Below the pieces are notes generated by a model. That model saw only the letters and a list, made by a program, of their open reading frames with translations. It ran no database searches and was not told where the DNA came from. 32,686 nt of DNA from Chara braunii (lineage: Eukaryota > Streptophyta > Charophyceae > Charales > Characeae), in NCBI GenBank assembly GCA_003427395.1, contig BFEA01000192.1, positions 2,049,939 through 2,082,624 on the forward strand. Direction: 5' to 3'. The position numbers and the translations under genes are program-made. Shown here piece by piece: positions 18,023 through 27,964 of this stretch; within the stretch, counting starts at the first letter, position 1; each line of letters opens with the position of its first letter.

Positions 18023-19067
18023 TGCAACGAGCCTCGTTGTTCAACACCAGTGAGTGACCACAATCACACCACAGCATGTATGAGATCACATGAATTTCAC
18101 ACTTGAGGCCAGAGAGATGAAGACCAGGTAGCGCACCTTAGAATTCCAACAAATTATCATGTAACAATTAAGAGTTTCGGTCACAAGCGCTCAACATCGC
18201 AACCCCAAGTATCCAGAATCTCCACTCAGGTATGTATCTTTCCCAAATCTCTTCTCTCTTCTTCCTCTCTTGGTCTTCTCTCTGCCTTCTACCTCCCTAT
18301 ATCTCCCTATTTGCATACACTCACACTCTCTCTACTACTCAAGGACCTACTCTAAATACACCCATTGATATGCCTACTAACCCTCTGAAGTCTACTACTA
18401 ACACTCTGCACTGGCGCAGCGATGGCTGCCTTCCCTCTGCCAGCGCTATCTCTCCCTCTCTCTCTTTCTCAGCGCAGCACTCTGGCTTCAGCGCTCTGCC
18501 CCTCACAATAGTGCACAAGTGCACCAACACTTCCACACCTCATGCGAATGAGCAATCTACCGAATAAAGAGGCTGGCCAGTCCTTTTGTAGTCTTGGATT
18601 GCACTTCAACTCGTGCCAGCCTCTGCTTCTTGGGGCCTGACTGGTTCCGGTACCACATCCCCACGGCTTGTCTGCTTTCGAATGTCAAGGCCTGGAACCT
18701 TCCCGAATTTCCCCTGGTCTGCTGCTGCTTGGGCCTTTGAGTCATGACTTTTCAATTTTGGCATATGGTTTTGACTGTGGACTGTGACTCCTGCCTCTGG
18801 GATACGACTCTTGCCTGTGGAACTGCCCTTCTACTCGTGAGATGTGACTCTTCAATATGACTTTTCATTATGAAATGTGATTTTTGCCCCCATTATGAAA
18901 TGTGATTTTTGCCCCTAAGATGTGACTGTTTGCTGGGTGCCTGTTGGACTGGACTGCTAAGGTACCCCGACTGTGACTTTTCTTAAATTGGCTAACTCGG
19001 CCTTTCTTGGCCAGGGCCTCTGACCCTGAGACCCGAATTTGGGGTCTGAATCGTGGAAGGCCTTTCA
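18023..19067 (-). repeat. 3' LTR of element D
   Basis: On the minus strand it starts TGAAAGGCC at 19067, after GCCGGCGAGAG, and ends CGTTGCA at 18023. It is 1045 bp and collinear with the plus-strand LTR at 14958-15928. It keeps the TATA-like TACAAAAG (18589-18582 minus) that the other copy has lost. It also has a perfect 25-bp tandem duplication (18866-18890 and 18891-18915) that the other copy lacks. ATACATACCTG is at 18237-18227 (minus). Confidence 0.85.
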
Positions 19068-19113
19068 CTCTCGCCGGCCTAATTTCGAGGTCCTCCGAGA
19101 AAATTTACCAATT

Positions 19114-20614
19114 TTATCTGTCTATTATGTTAACTCCTCTCTTAGCTCTTTCATAATAGGACACAATATGCGGTGTTGTTTTTATTAGTTCATCTCTTGT
19201 AAACCAGCGATCTTTTGTAGGTTCCTAATAGGCAAATTTGACCTTATATTGTCATTGTGGTTTACCCCTGCACCCAGATCTGTAAACATCTTCCCCAACA
19301 ATCCTATCCACATCATACTTACCATCCATATCAGGGGGAGTCATAGATCTGTGTGTCGAAAACATGTCATTACTTATGCAAGGGAGAAACTTTGATGCAT
19401 GAAACACCGGATACGTGTGCAAGTGTGGAGGAATTTCAACAACATAAGAAGGACCATCTACATCACCAATCACATCAAGAATCTACCAGGGTCCTCGATA
19501 GGTAGGTAATAACTTCTGAGAAATGTTCTCCTCAGGGAGAAACTCTTTTGACTTCACCCAGACTAAATCGCCTACGACAAATTGCGAGGGTCTGCGGTGC
19601 TTGCTAGCCTGTTCTATCATCTGATGTTGTGCCTTACTAATGTTCTCTTTAACTTTTTCCAGGTCTTTCTGATACTGAACAGCGAATTCCCTGGTTCCCG
19701 GCGGGAGTCTCTGTACTTGATCAGGGTTTAGACAGTCAATGGGTCTACGTGGGCGCCATCCAAGATGCAGTTCTGTCGGTGTTCCAGATGTAGCTAGATG
19801 CACAGACTTGTTATAGGCACTGGCAACTTTTGGCAGATGTTCATCCTAATCAATCTGATCTGGTCAGATATACATGCGCAGCACTTGCTGCAACAGCTTG
19901 CTCATCTCCTCGGTTAGTCAATTTAGACCCGTATACATTCATCAGTTGCTGCCATTGCTCGCCTGTGAACCGCGAATCCCTATCACTTACAATAGTTAAG
20001 GGATGCCCAAAATCCTTCACCCAATGATTAAAGAATTCCCTAATCACCAAATCAGTTTTTGCTTCTCCAGGAAGTGGAACAAACACAACACACTTGCTAA
20101 ACCGGTCTTCTATCACCATAACCTGACTTTTCTCATTTCTGCTCCTTATCTTAGTGTCCATAAAGTCTATATACACGGAGTCCCCAGGTCCCGACGAAAT
20201 AGGTAGTGGTCTGAGTAATCCGAAGGGGGCTGTGTGGAACTCTTGTTCCTCTGACATACCTGACAACCTTGCACATAGGAAATGCAGTCATGCTTCATTC
20301 CCGGCCACGTGTAGGAGCGCAGGAGGTTATCACAAGTCTTCCTCCATCCGAAATGTCCCTAAGTATCGTGATTTTCCCCAAGTATCATGCTACAAATTTC
20401 CTCGCTGGTCGGAAAACATAAGCGGTCATGGACATCTGTCTTTTCAAACAGCAGTCCCTGCGTTACTCTATAGTCTGGGACTTCGTGAGGTGTCGTTTGT
20501 ACCTTGCCAATCAACTCGCTATGGACTGGATCACTTTCGTAGGTGGACTTAATCTTCCCCTGCAGTTCGGCGCTTGCATCTAGATATGTAACAATTGCAC
20601 CGAAAAAGACAGCT
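19114..20614 (-). pseudogene. Gypsy integrase with chromodomain-like end (element D)
   Basis: The zinc finger is recognisable (GHFGWRKT..GCQVCQRN) with a TAG at 20359-20361 in place of the residue after HDT. The core keeps IDFMDTK (about 20165) and SDRDSRF (about 19975). The segment between KLT and the TEEMSKLLQQ-like helix is shortened by roughly 36-38 nt relative to element B, which removes the PETNGQ motif with the catalytic Glu and shifts the frame. Further stops: TGA 19864-19866, TAG 19846-19848, TAG 19483-19485, TGA 19252-19254, TAG 19225-19227. The GPY/F module (YRGPW..HASKFLP) and chromodomain-like end (QYKVKFAY..DRWFTRDEL) are still readable. It ends at TAA 19114-19116. Confidence 0.9.
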
Positions 20615-21003
20615 CACCTACTTAACGCATCGGCGACAACATTATGTTTCCCCTTTACTGACTTCAGTTCAAAGTCAAACTGATTGATCTCCCCAGCCCA
20701 CCTAGTTAGTTTGGGTGTCATCCGAGCCTGGGTCTTTAGCCAACGAAGTGTTTCATGATCCGAATATACTTTAAAGTGGCGTCCTAGCAGATAATGTCGC
20801 CAGTGATTCAACGCTTCCACGTAGAGCAAACAACTCTCTTTCATAGGTAGAAGTGGTGACCTTTTCGCTGGCAGTCTACAAGACATAAACTCTACAGGCA
20901 TGCACCCATTCCCATCGTCTTGCTGGAGTACAACATCGATCCCGTATTGACTGGCATCAGTGGTTATGATAAAAGGTAGAGATGGGTCCGCGACTTTCAA
21001 CAC
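20614..21003 (-). pseudogene. Gypsy RNase H (element D)
   Basis: Visible landmarks are TTDASQYGI (catalytic Asp present), a central region, LNHWRHYLLGR, VYSDHETLRW and NVVADALSR. The YERE motif with the catalytic Glu is not in the open frame: the bases TACCTATGAAAGAGAG are present, but compensating small indels make them read PMKES. So this domain looks continuous yet has lost a motif through a local double frameshift. It separates from the RT frame by a stop at 21007. Confidence 0.85.
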
Positions 21004-21006
21004 TAG

Positions 21007-22073
21007 CTAATTAATCAAACATTTTTTTAAATGCTTGAAGGACGCAGTACAATCCTGGTCCCATTTCCAGATAGTTTTTTTCTTTAACAATATGTGCAAT
21101 GGGGCAGCGATTACCGTAAAGTTCCGAACGAACTTGCGGTAATAGTTGGCCAGACCAAGAAACGAGCGCAGTTCCATCAACGTGCGCAGGTTAGGCCAAT
21201 CTCTAATGGCTGCAATCTTAGCGTTTTCTGTTTTAATCCCATCACCATCTACCATATGTCCCAAGTAAAGGACCTGACGCTTTGCCCACTCACACTTCTT
21301 CGGGTTAATCTTAATTTTGCCTCTCGTAGTTTATTAAGCACAACTCGAAGGTGCTCCTCATGCTCGCTCAGACTCTTACTAAAAATTAGTATATCATCTA
21401 AATAAACAACAACAAACTTATCGAGCCAATCACGGAACAACTCACTCATACATCTCTGGAAGGTTGCAGGGGCATTAGTCAAACCAAACGGCATCACCAC
21501 AAACTCATGGTGGTCATATCTAGTTCGGATAACCGTTTTGTGCTGATCCTCAAGCGATAACTCAATCTGATGGTAACCCGACTTCTTGGAGAAGTAACTG
21601 CAACCCTGAACTCTATCCACGAGATCATCTATTCATGGTAACGGTTCAACATTTTTAATAGTTATTGCATTAAGTCCCCTATAGTCTATGCACACACGCA
21701 GTTCGCCGCCCTTCTTTGGCACAAACAGAACTGGTACACCGAATGGTGAGAAACTTGGTTTAATCCACCCCTTCTCAAGCAACTAGTCCAATTGTTTTCG
21801 CAGTTCATCAAGCTCTTTTGGAGACATTCTGTAGATAGGGCCCTTGGGAATCCGGCTATCGGGTTCTAGCTCTATCCGGTGCTTAGTTTCTCTCTCAACC
21901 ATTCCACTCGGGGTCTCTCCAACATCAGCGAACTCAACAAGCAACTTCTGCACATTGGGGGGAATGGGTTCTTCCTCTTTCTTACTTTCACTCACCGGGT
22001 GCACATATGTAACAAACACTTGGTCGGCGAGGTCATTCTTGACCACATGTCGGGCGAACACGGGGCCACTCAT
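21007..22073 (-). pseudogene. Gypsy reverse transcriptase (element D)
   Basis: RT copies the element RNA into DNA. N-terminal sequence (MSPKELDELRKQL) leads into [20 protein letters not shown], the fingers region, then the palm with [15 protein letters not shown] and the active-site [11 protein letters not shown] (about 21400). The first palm motif, normally FSKIDLKSGY with a catalytic Asp, reads [10 protein letters not shown], so about 9 bp are missing in frame and the Asp is lost. Other lesions: TAG 21783-21785, TGA 21633-21635, and a frameshift between about 21264 and 21310, where the open frame leaves the CEWAK..YLGH region. The connection domain continues in a second frame ([36 protein letters not shown]). 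Confidence 0.9.
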
Positions 22074-22118
22074 GCAGCAAAGGGATAGGCTATTCTATAC
22101 GCTAGATGCATGGTAAAG

Positions 22119-22510
22119 TCAGATTTTCTTCTTCCCACTTGTTGGGCTAGGCAAACAATACTCATGTTCACCTAGTTTCACATCAGCATTGGCGGCCTCA
22201 CCCCAATCAGTCCCTAGAATCATGTCAAAAGGGAGACTGTTCTCCACTAAGAGTGTCAAGGAGTGCAAAACATGTCTCGTCTTACCCCCTGCCTCCAACT
22301 TGAAATATGCCCTAACCCCTTCAACATAACTATCCAGTGCCATTTCTCAATTATCCGCTAACTTACTTACAACGGGCTCTTCTAGCTTATGAACCTTAAG
22401 CCTTAACCGCAACCTTTGCAAACCTTTCTTACTGATATAGCTGCGTGTTGACCTAGTGTCCACTAGTGTGCCAACCCTGACTCTTGTAACCTCTACATCT
22501 GCAATTATTA
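22119..22510 (-). pseudogene. Retroviral-type aspartic protease (element D)
   Basis: This domain would cut the Gag-Pol polyprotein. The active-site loop reads LVDTRSTRSYIS where the family has LVDTG(A/S)T, so Gly is replaced by Arg in the DTG triad. The C-terminal signature LPFDMILGTDW is present at about 22190-22220. A TGA at about 22346 lies between the two halves. The domain sits between gag and RT, as expected. Confidence 0.75.
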
Positions 22511-22736
22511 GCTGCCCTTTTCTCAATTTTCATCTCGGCCCAAGCGCGGCGACGAGTGATCAGTTCATCACCTATGCTTACGAGGGAACCACCTAGAGAG
22601 GTCCTAACACAAACAACCTCTGGACAATTAACTAGGTGGGGGCTTTTTGATGTCCCAGTCTCTGCCATTGGGACCTCTAGATGGGATGTTGACAGTCTGC
22701 TTGCATCCAAAGTCCCTGTAGAGGCAACTGATACCT

Positions 22737-23312
22737 CTATTGGCTGTTCCCTTTTGGGTACCTATATTCAGGACAGAAAGCAACAATGTGGTCGGGGTCA
22801 CCGCATTTGAAACATTGTCCGGTAGCCTTCCTTTCTTCCCAAACTTTTTCATCTATCCCCATTTGTTCCCACAGTTTGCTTATGGGAATTTCAGGATGGG
22901 CTGGATACGGCCGCCCGTAGTTACCTCTACCTTTACCCCCTGTGGAGTTGGGGTCTCTACCACCTTGTGAGGGACCATTGCCCCTACCTCCCACATAGTA
23001 GCTACCTTCACCACTACCCCTTTGGGCGGCGGATCCTCTTCCTCCACCATGGCCGCGGCCTCCTCTTCCTCTTCCACGACCTCTTCCTCCTTCTCGCCCT
23101 CCCCCGTGGGCTGCAACAGCCGCATAGTCCCCTCCCTGGGCTAAGTGACCATTGTTGTCTTCTTCTAACCCGTAATCTATCTGGTAGTAGGTAAGTGATT
23201 CTACCTCTCCTTCTTCAAAAGTGACCAGAAGATTATCCTTTCCTACTATATTTATGAAATCGTTCGATCTTTCCACTTCTTGCCGGCTTGCAGGTCCTTC
23301 CAATAATGACAA
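22737..23312 (-). pseudogene. Gag nucleocapsid part: RGG-rich region and CCHC knuckle (element D)
   Basis: A long Gly/Arg-rich stretch (GGRGRGRGRGGRGHGGGRG, residues ~75-95 of this frame) precedes a zinc knuckle, CFKCGDPDHIVAFC, matching CX2CX4HX4C. The knuckle binds element RNA during packaging, and RGG runs are general RNA-binding sequence. The frame overlaps the end of the capsid frame (23252-23312), so one frameshift separates them. Confidence 0.85.
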
Positions 23313-23854
23313 TATTGTGCCTCCTGCAGGAAGCCAGCGTGATCTACTGTGATTTTGTTAAACTTCTCGTAGGTCATTCCTTCTTCTTTAGTGTGGGGAT
23401 AAAGTTGGGTTCTTAGGGGATCTGGGAGTGCTCTGGCGAAGTTATTCAGAGTCTGTGTAGGTGTCAGTCCATGATCCGGACACTGCAAAAGTTCATCCAT
23501 AGTGGCTTTGAGAGGCGACGCACTCTTCCACTTACGATCACCAATGTTAAGGATCAAGGACTCAGTCCTACAGGCCAGGTTCTTATCTTCGAACCTTTCT
23601 CTAAGGGCTCTGAAGAAGTCTTCGATCCGTGTCCGTGTCCGTTGAGAGTATTGAACCATGGTTGTGCAGCCAGCCTCTTTCATCAAAGAGATAGTGAAGC
23701 TAATTGCGTCCCCTGTCATGCATGAACTTGCCATTAACACACGGTCCCAGTACATAATCTTTTGTGCATACAAGTATGTGTCCATAGCCGCCTCCCGGTG
23801 GAAAATGCTTTCTTCTTTCTTCCCCATATAGGTCCAACGCAACTTTACCTTCAT
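23252..23854 (-). pseudogene. Gag capsid region (element D)
   Basis: This 200-residue open frame begins after a stop at 23855-23857 and has the helical composition of Gypsy capsids. It contains DRVLMASSCMTGDAI, then IEDFFRALRERFED, LLQCPDHGLTPTQTLNNFAR and LPDPLRTQLYP. The gag reading 'F..AL.DPLR..L' near its end is typical of Ty3/Gypsy capsid. Assignment rests on position and general pattern rather than on a specific motif. Confidence 0.75.
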
Positions 23855-23857
23855 CTT

Positions 23858-24780
23858 TTACATGGACTCCTCCGCTTCTCCATCCTTCTCTTTCTTGGGA
23901 CCCTTCCCTTTCCTGTCCTCATCATCTCCATCGTCTCGTCCATCTCCTCTCTCGCCTCCAATCTTTAGTTTCTTTACTATGGCAGGGTCGGTCAACCTCT
24001 TGTAAAGGGCTTTATCTAATTGGTCAACGTACTCAAAAATGCGATGATCAATCTGTTTGGGGGCACTGCGCAATGAAATTATTCCATACTCCTTTGAATT
24101 CCCCTTGGTGCAACTCCATCCGATTCACAGTCCGGTTGAAAGCAGTGTTCATTGTTAGTGTGGACGAGAGTGTCAGTTAGAAGAGAGAGTCTCTCATCCG
24201 TGGCAGCCTGTTTTCCTTTTGCTCTTGGAGCAGCTTCTGCAACCTCTCCCCCTCCTCTTTCATTCGTTTCTTTTCATTATACTCCTGTCTTTTTGCCGCC
24301 ACCATCTTATTGTTCAATTCCGCCTTCTTCTCCTACAATAGATTTTTTTCCGCCTCGTCTGCAAAAGAGGCAAACTTAATTATAAATGCTGTTTTTTCCT
24401 TCTTCGTCTCTTCTGGGAACTTCATCCTGTACCCGAACTGCTCAATCTAGTTCAGCGCCTCCTGCTTTTGTATACGAATCGCCCTTGTCTAACTACTTTC
24501 AACTTCTTCTCCTTGCGACCGGGTTCTCCTTCTTTCCAGCTTGTCTCCCTCTTCTTCTTCTTCTTCTTCTTCTTCTTCTTCTTCTTCTTCTTCTTCCAAT
24601 TCCTACATCATTTTTCTCTCCTCCTTCATCTCCTTCTCCATTTTTTCTTTTTCTTCCAACTTCTTCTTCACATCCTCCTCCTTCTTCCTTTTCTTCTCCC
24701 CTTTTTCTTTCTTCTTTTTTGCCAAGTGGCAGTCTATCTCTGTCTGTTCCTCAACTGTTTGGGCATGCGTTGACTTTCCA
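23858..24780 (-). pseudogene. Gag N-terminal charged coiled-coil region (element D)
   Basis: In minus-strand frames this region is rich in Lys and Glu: KKKLEEKEKMEKEMKEE, a poly-Glu run encoded by the (CTT)n tract, and KRMKEEGERLQKLLQEQKE. Then follow ADEAEKNLL-like and LDKALYKRLTDPAIVKK. Heptad-like charge patterns suggest a long coiled coil before the capsid. Several stops and frameshifts break it. The plus-strand Ser/Phe/Leu-rich frames here are its shadow. Confidence 0.65.
24550..24597. repeat. (CTT)n / (GAA)n microsatellite
   Basis: About 15 CTT units encode a poly-Glu stretch in the minus-strand gag. Slippage here probably contributed to frame loss. Confidence 0.9.
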
Positions 24781-24996
24781 GACCTCAGTATCACATGTGA
24801 GAAGAGGGTTTGCTGGAACCCAAAAGGAAAGAATAAGCGAAGTAGGGGTCCCCATAGCACAGACAGGGACAAGAGTGTGAACATGGGATAAGCGTCCATG
24901 TTGATCAAAGGCACAGGTACCTACCCTCCACCTACTCACCACTTAGATCTACCCCTTTCTACTCCAGCTAGTGAGATTTTTCATACTTTATTTTTA

Positions 24997-26309
24997 GGAG
25001 AATGTTATGACGCAATGAAACATTTTGGCTATAAGAAGACTAGTGCAAATCTGGTACAACGATTTTGGTGGCCTGGTATGCTAGACGAAGCCAAACAGTA
25101 CATTCAGACTTGTCAAGTCTGTCAGCGGGATAAGCCGCGAACTCAAGTCCGCTTGGGTTGCTCAAGCCTTTACCCTTTCCTGCTGGTCCGGGACAGTGTT
25201 TCTATGGATTTCATGGATACCCTCGTGACCAGCAAGAGTGGCAAGAGGCATATCTTCGTCATAGTTGATAGGTTTACTAAGTACGCTAGACTGATTGCCA
25301 TGCCAGAGACCGCAAGGACTGAGGACGTCATCAAGTTATTCATGGATAATTGGTACGTGACTTTGGACTGCCAAAGACTATCGTTAGTGACATAGATGTC
25401 CGTTTCAAAAGTGAGATGTGGAAGAAGGCTGCAGAACAGATGGGCAGCCAACTCTAGATGACTAATGGGAATCATCCCGAAGCCAACGGGCAAGCTGAAC
25501 AGATGAACCAAGTGGTGCAGCATCTGCTGAGGCATTACATAAAGCCCAGCCAGGATGAATGGGATGAGAAGTTACCTCTCATCGCCAGCCTGTACAACAA
25601 TGCTGTGCACAGCACCACTGGTGTCAGTCCGAAACAACTGCATCTGGGATGGAGGCCTAGATCTGCTCTAGACTTTCTCCTGCCTGAAAACCGACCTGCA
25701 GCAACTTCTGGAACCATTGAATTTGGTGTACAGTACGAGAAGTTGCTGCAGCAAGCTGTCGAACACATCAAGAAATCTGAAGCAATGATTGCTTCTGAGA
25801 ATAAACATCGACGACAGTCCACATTTCAGGTAGGGGAACGTGTTTGGGTTAAGTCTAGTGAGCTAGGACAGGAATTCAGCATCCCTAGAAAACTAATGCC
25901 TCAATACTTCGGTCCTTTGGAAGTCTTGGATATTGTGGGTTGTGAAGAGTACGGTCCCTCGTGTGTGATTCGAATCCCTGGTCACCTGCGCACTTACCCT
26001 GTGTTTCACGCCTCAAAGCTTGCACCTTTCGCTGAGACACATCAGTTCCCATCAAGGAGATCTATGCTGCCCCCAACCATGGATGGCTACGTGGACGTCG
26101 ACGACATTTTGGAGCACAGAGACATGCCTGTTCCCAAGCCTGTGCGCAGAGGAAGACCGCCGAAACCTAAGAGGGAATACAGGGTCAGATTCAGGCATCA
26201 CACGGATCCAAAAGAAGACCGGTGGTTCACCAGAGATGAACTGATTGAGACAGCACCTCAGATTGTGGCAGACTACGAAAGAAATTTGAAGGGGAAGGCA
26301 CCTGCATAG
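24997..26309 (+). pseudogene. Gypsy integrase (element C)
   Basis: C begins at GECYDAMKHFGYKKT, the start of the zinc finger, the same point at which B begins; a TTTATTTTTAG|G sequence directly precedes it. CQVCQRDKPR completes the finger. The core shows MDFMDT (about 25205), SDIDVRF (about 25390; Arg to Ile, Asp kept) and the Glu in PEANGQAEQ (about 25480). GPY/F (QYFGPLEVLDIVG..HASKLAPF) and the chromodomain-like end (YRVRFRHHTDPKEDRWFTRDEL) are intact, ending at TAG 26307-26309. Lesions: a double frameshift around 25150-25195, a one-base deletion near 25353, and TAG 25455-25457. No RT or gag lies upstream. It is the same family as A. Confidence 0.9.
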
Positions 26310-26347
26310 AGAATCTCAGCGGACTTTTGAAGCTAAGGGGGATGGAA

Positions 26348-27330
26348 TGTGAGGAATGTGTCCTCAGGGGCCCTTAGACAACATGCATACGTTCTGACTG
26401 TGGCTCCCAGCAAGCTTCGTGCCCGCCCTAAGTGAAGGCGGGCCTGAATATTCACGAGAGGCCCTTATCTCAGCATTTTCTAATGCGGGTCTCAGACAGT
26501 TGCTGCACGACAGTTGGTTGAAGTGCAATGTTAGCCTTACCCTGGGCTCTTCCAGAAGAAGCAACTGCGCCAGGCAGTTGAGCCCAGGGCCCGGGTGGTT
26601 GTGCCCTGGGCACATGCATTGAGAGGCCGACCTATCACGAAGTGGACACGCGCCAACAAGAAAGCAGCATTGTCTGCGTATCTACCCCGTGGGCCAGTGT
26701 GAATGCAGCAAACATTCGGAGCCTGGAAAATTCTGGGTGTGCCCAACTGAAAAGGGCCCAGGCCCTCAACTGTCGCGATAGGCCAGGGCGCAGACACTGG
26801 GGCCCGACCAGAAGCTACTGGAAACTTCCACGGCCAGGCTCAGTGAGACCAGCAGCGGCTGCCACTTCCATATAGGAAGCCAGCCAGCCAGGGAGAGGCA
26901 GTCTGGCCTAGGTAGGCAATGCAGACATGCTGCTGCGCTCACAAGCAAAGTGTTTGCATGCACATTGCTGGCTGGGGCGCGCACGGGTGCTGAGAGGTGA
27001 AGGGCACTGCAGGGCAGTGGGGCGCTAGCAGCCATAGCCGGGCTGCAGGGCGCGAAGGCAGAGGAGGGTGACAGGGGTCTTCGGGAGGTGGCACAGAAGT
27101 GGGTGGACAGGGGGTGATGAGGGAGATGAGAGTACGTACCTGGTGTATGTGGGAGGTCGGCATTGGTGTTGACAACAGGTACATTGGTCTGCAAAGTCGA
27201 AGTGAGCCTGTTGCATGAACGTAGGTAGGCTAGGCAGGACTAGTAGAGTAGGCTGGGCGCTGGGCGCCAGACAGAGAGGAGTGACATTGAATACTGCGTT
27301 GGCGTGGCCTGAGGGCTCGAACATTGGCTC
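26348..27330 (+). repeat. 3' LTR of element C (right end uncertain)
   Basis: It follows a good polypurine tract, AAGGGGGATGGAA, and starts TGTGAGGAATG. It carries the 23-bp hairpin (26421-26443) shared with element A and TTCCATATAGGAAG (26867-26880) as the likely TATA region. Transcribed-leader boxes (CAGCCATAGC) and GTACGTACCTG (27132-27142) follow. No PBS or second LTR was found; 27330 is an estimate where recognisable LTR-type sequence ends. Confidence 0.65.
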
Positions 27331-27845
27331 ACGAGTTCATTGTATTGCTCTTATTTGGATGGGATCTTGGTGCATTTGAGCTCTCTGCTTGTTACATGAC
27401 TAACTGGACATCTGCGTGATTTTGCAACTTGGTTTTCTGTATATCGCTCTCGCTCATATTCCTTGCACTGCCAATCTTATGCATTGATTTTGAGGCTTGA
27501 TTTTTGTTGAGGGTAGAACAGATCCTTGTATGAGCTTAATTGACAACCGATGCCTCCTCTCACGAGCGGCAATCAATGGTAATAGAATCAAATAGATCCA
27601 TCCAGATCATTCCCCACAATCTTCAAAAAAGGTCTGCAATGCCACGATAATAATTTCCTTGTATTTTATCCAGAATCCAGACTCGAATTCACCGTTGAAG
27701 CTTGAATTCATTTCACATTTTGTGCTATGCTTTCTTATTTGATCTGTGTGATTTCAATGGGGGGTTTCATGAGTTTCAAGTAGTGATTCTGAGAAAATCA
27801 TTTGAGCTGCTAAGTACGAAGTGGTCTTTGAATTTTATCTAGAGA
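27331..27845. other. Unassigned A/T-rich stretch
   Basis: I see no coding frame, RNA gene or repeat that I can support. It may include the U5 end of the element C LTR. Confidence 0.4.
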
Positions 27846-27964
27846 CTACCGTCTTAACCCGAATAGAACGTACCGTCATTATCGCTGCATCTAGGCTGAA
27901 AATTGCCCCTAATACACCTATAAATTCTATAATGTCCGTATGTTCTATTGGGGGAAGACGGTGG
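27846..27964. mobile_element. MITE family copy 1
   Basis: This 119-bp foldback begins CTACCGTCTT..AATAGAAC and ends, reverse-complemented, CCACCGTCTTCCCCCAATAG. The interior (GTCATTATCGCTGCATC, then CTGAAAATTGCCCC) matches copy 2 at 28909-29019. Its arms have diverged more than those of copy 2. A clean target duplication is not visible. Confidence 0.75.

Larger units (their letters stand above)
18023..24880 (-). mobile_element. Element D: nearly full-length Ty3/Gypsy chromovirus, decayed
   Basis: Read on the minus strand the order is gag (charged coiled coil, capsid, RGG-rich and CCHC part), protease, RT, RNase H, integrase with chromodomain-like end, and 3' LTR: the standard Gypsy order. 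No 5' LTR or PBS was found beyond about 24880, where element C begins about 120 bp away in the opposite direction. Multiple frameshifts, stops and three losses of catalytic residues make it inactive. It is the same family as element B and as the LTR at 14958-15928. Confidence 0.9.

Noticed and set aside
22740-23725. Plus-strand open frames opposite gag
   Set aside because: Composition and position are explained by the Gly/Arg-rich minus-strand gag; no domain in the plus frame.
24386-24891. Long plus-strand Ser/Leu/Phe-rich open frames
   Set aside because: They are antisense shadows of the Lys/Glu-rich gag region of element D and the CTT microsatellite.
25972-25982. GATTCGAATCC resembling a tRNA B box
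   Set aside because: It is coding sequence of the C integrase (VIRIPG region) with no A box upstream.
26364-27324. Several ~80-140-codon frames in the C LTR
   Set aside because: Same reason: non-coding LTR; frames overlap on both strands and are low in complexity.
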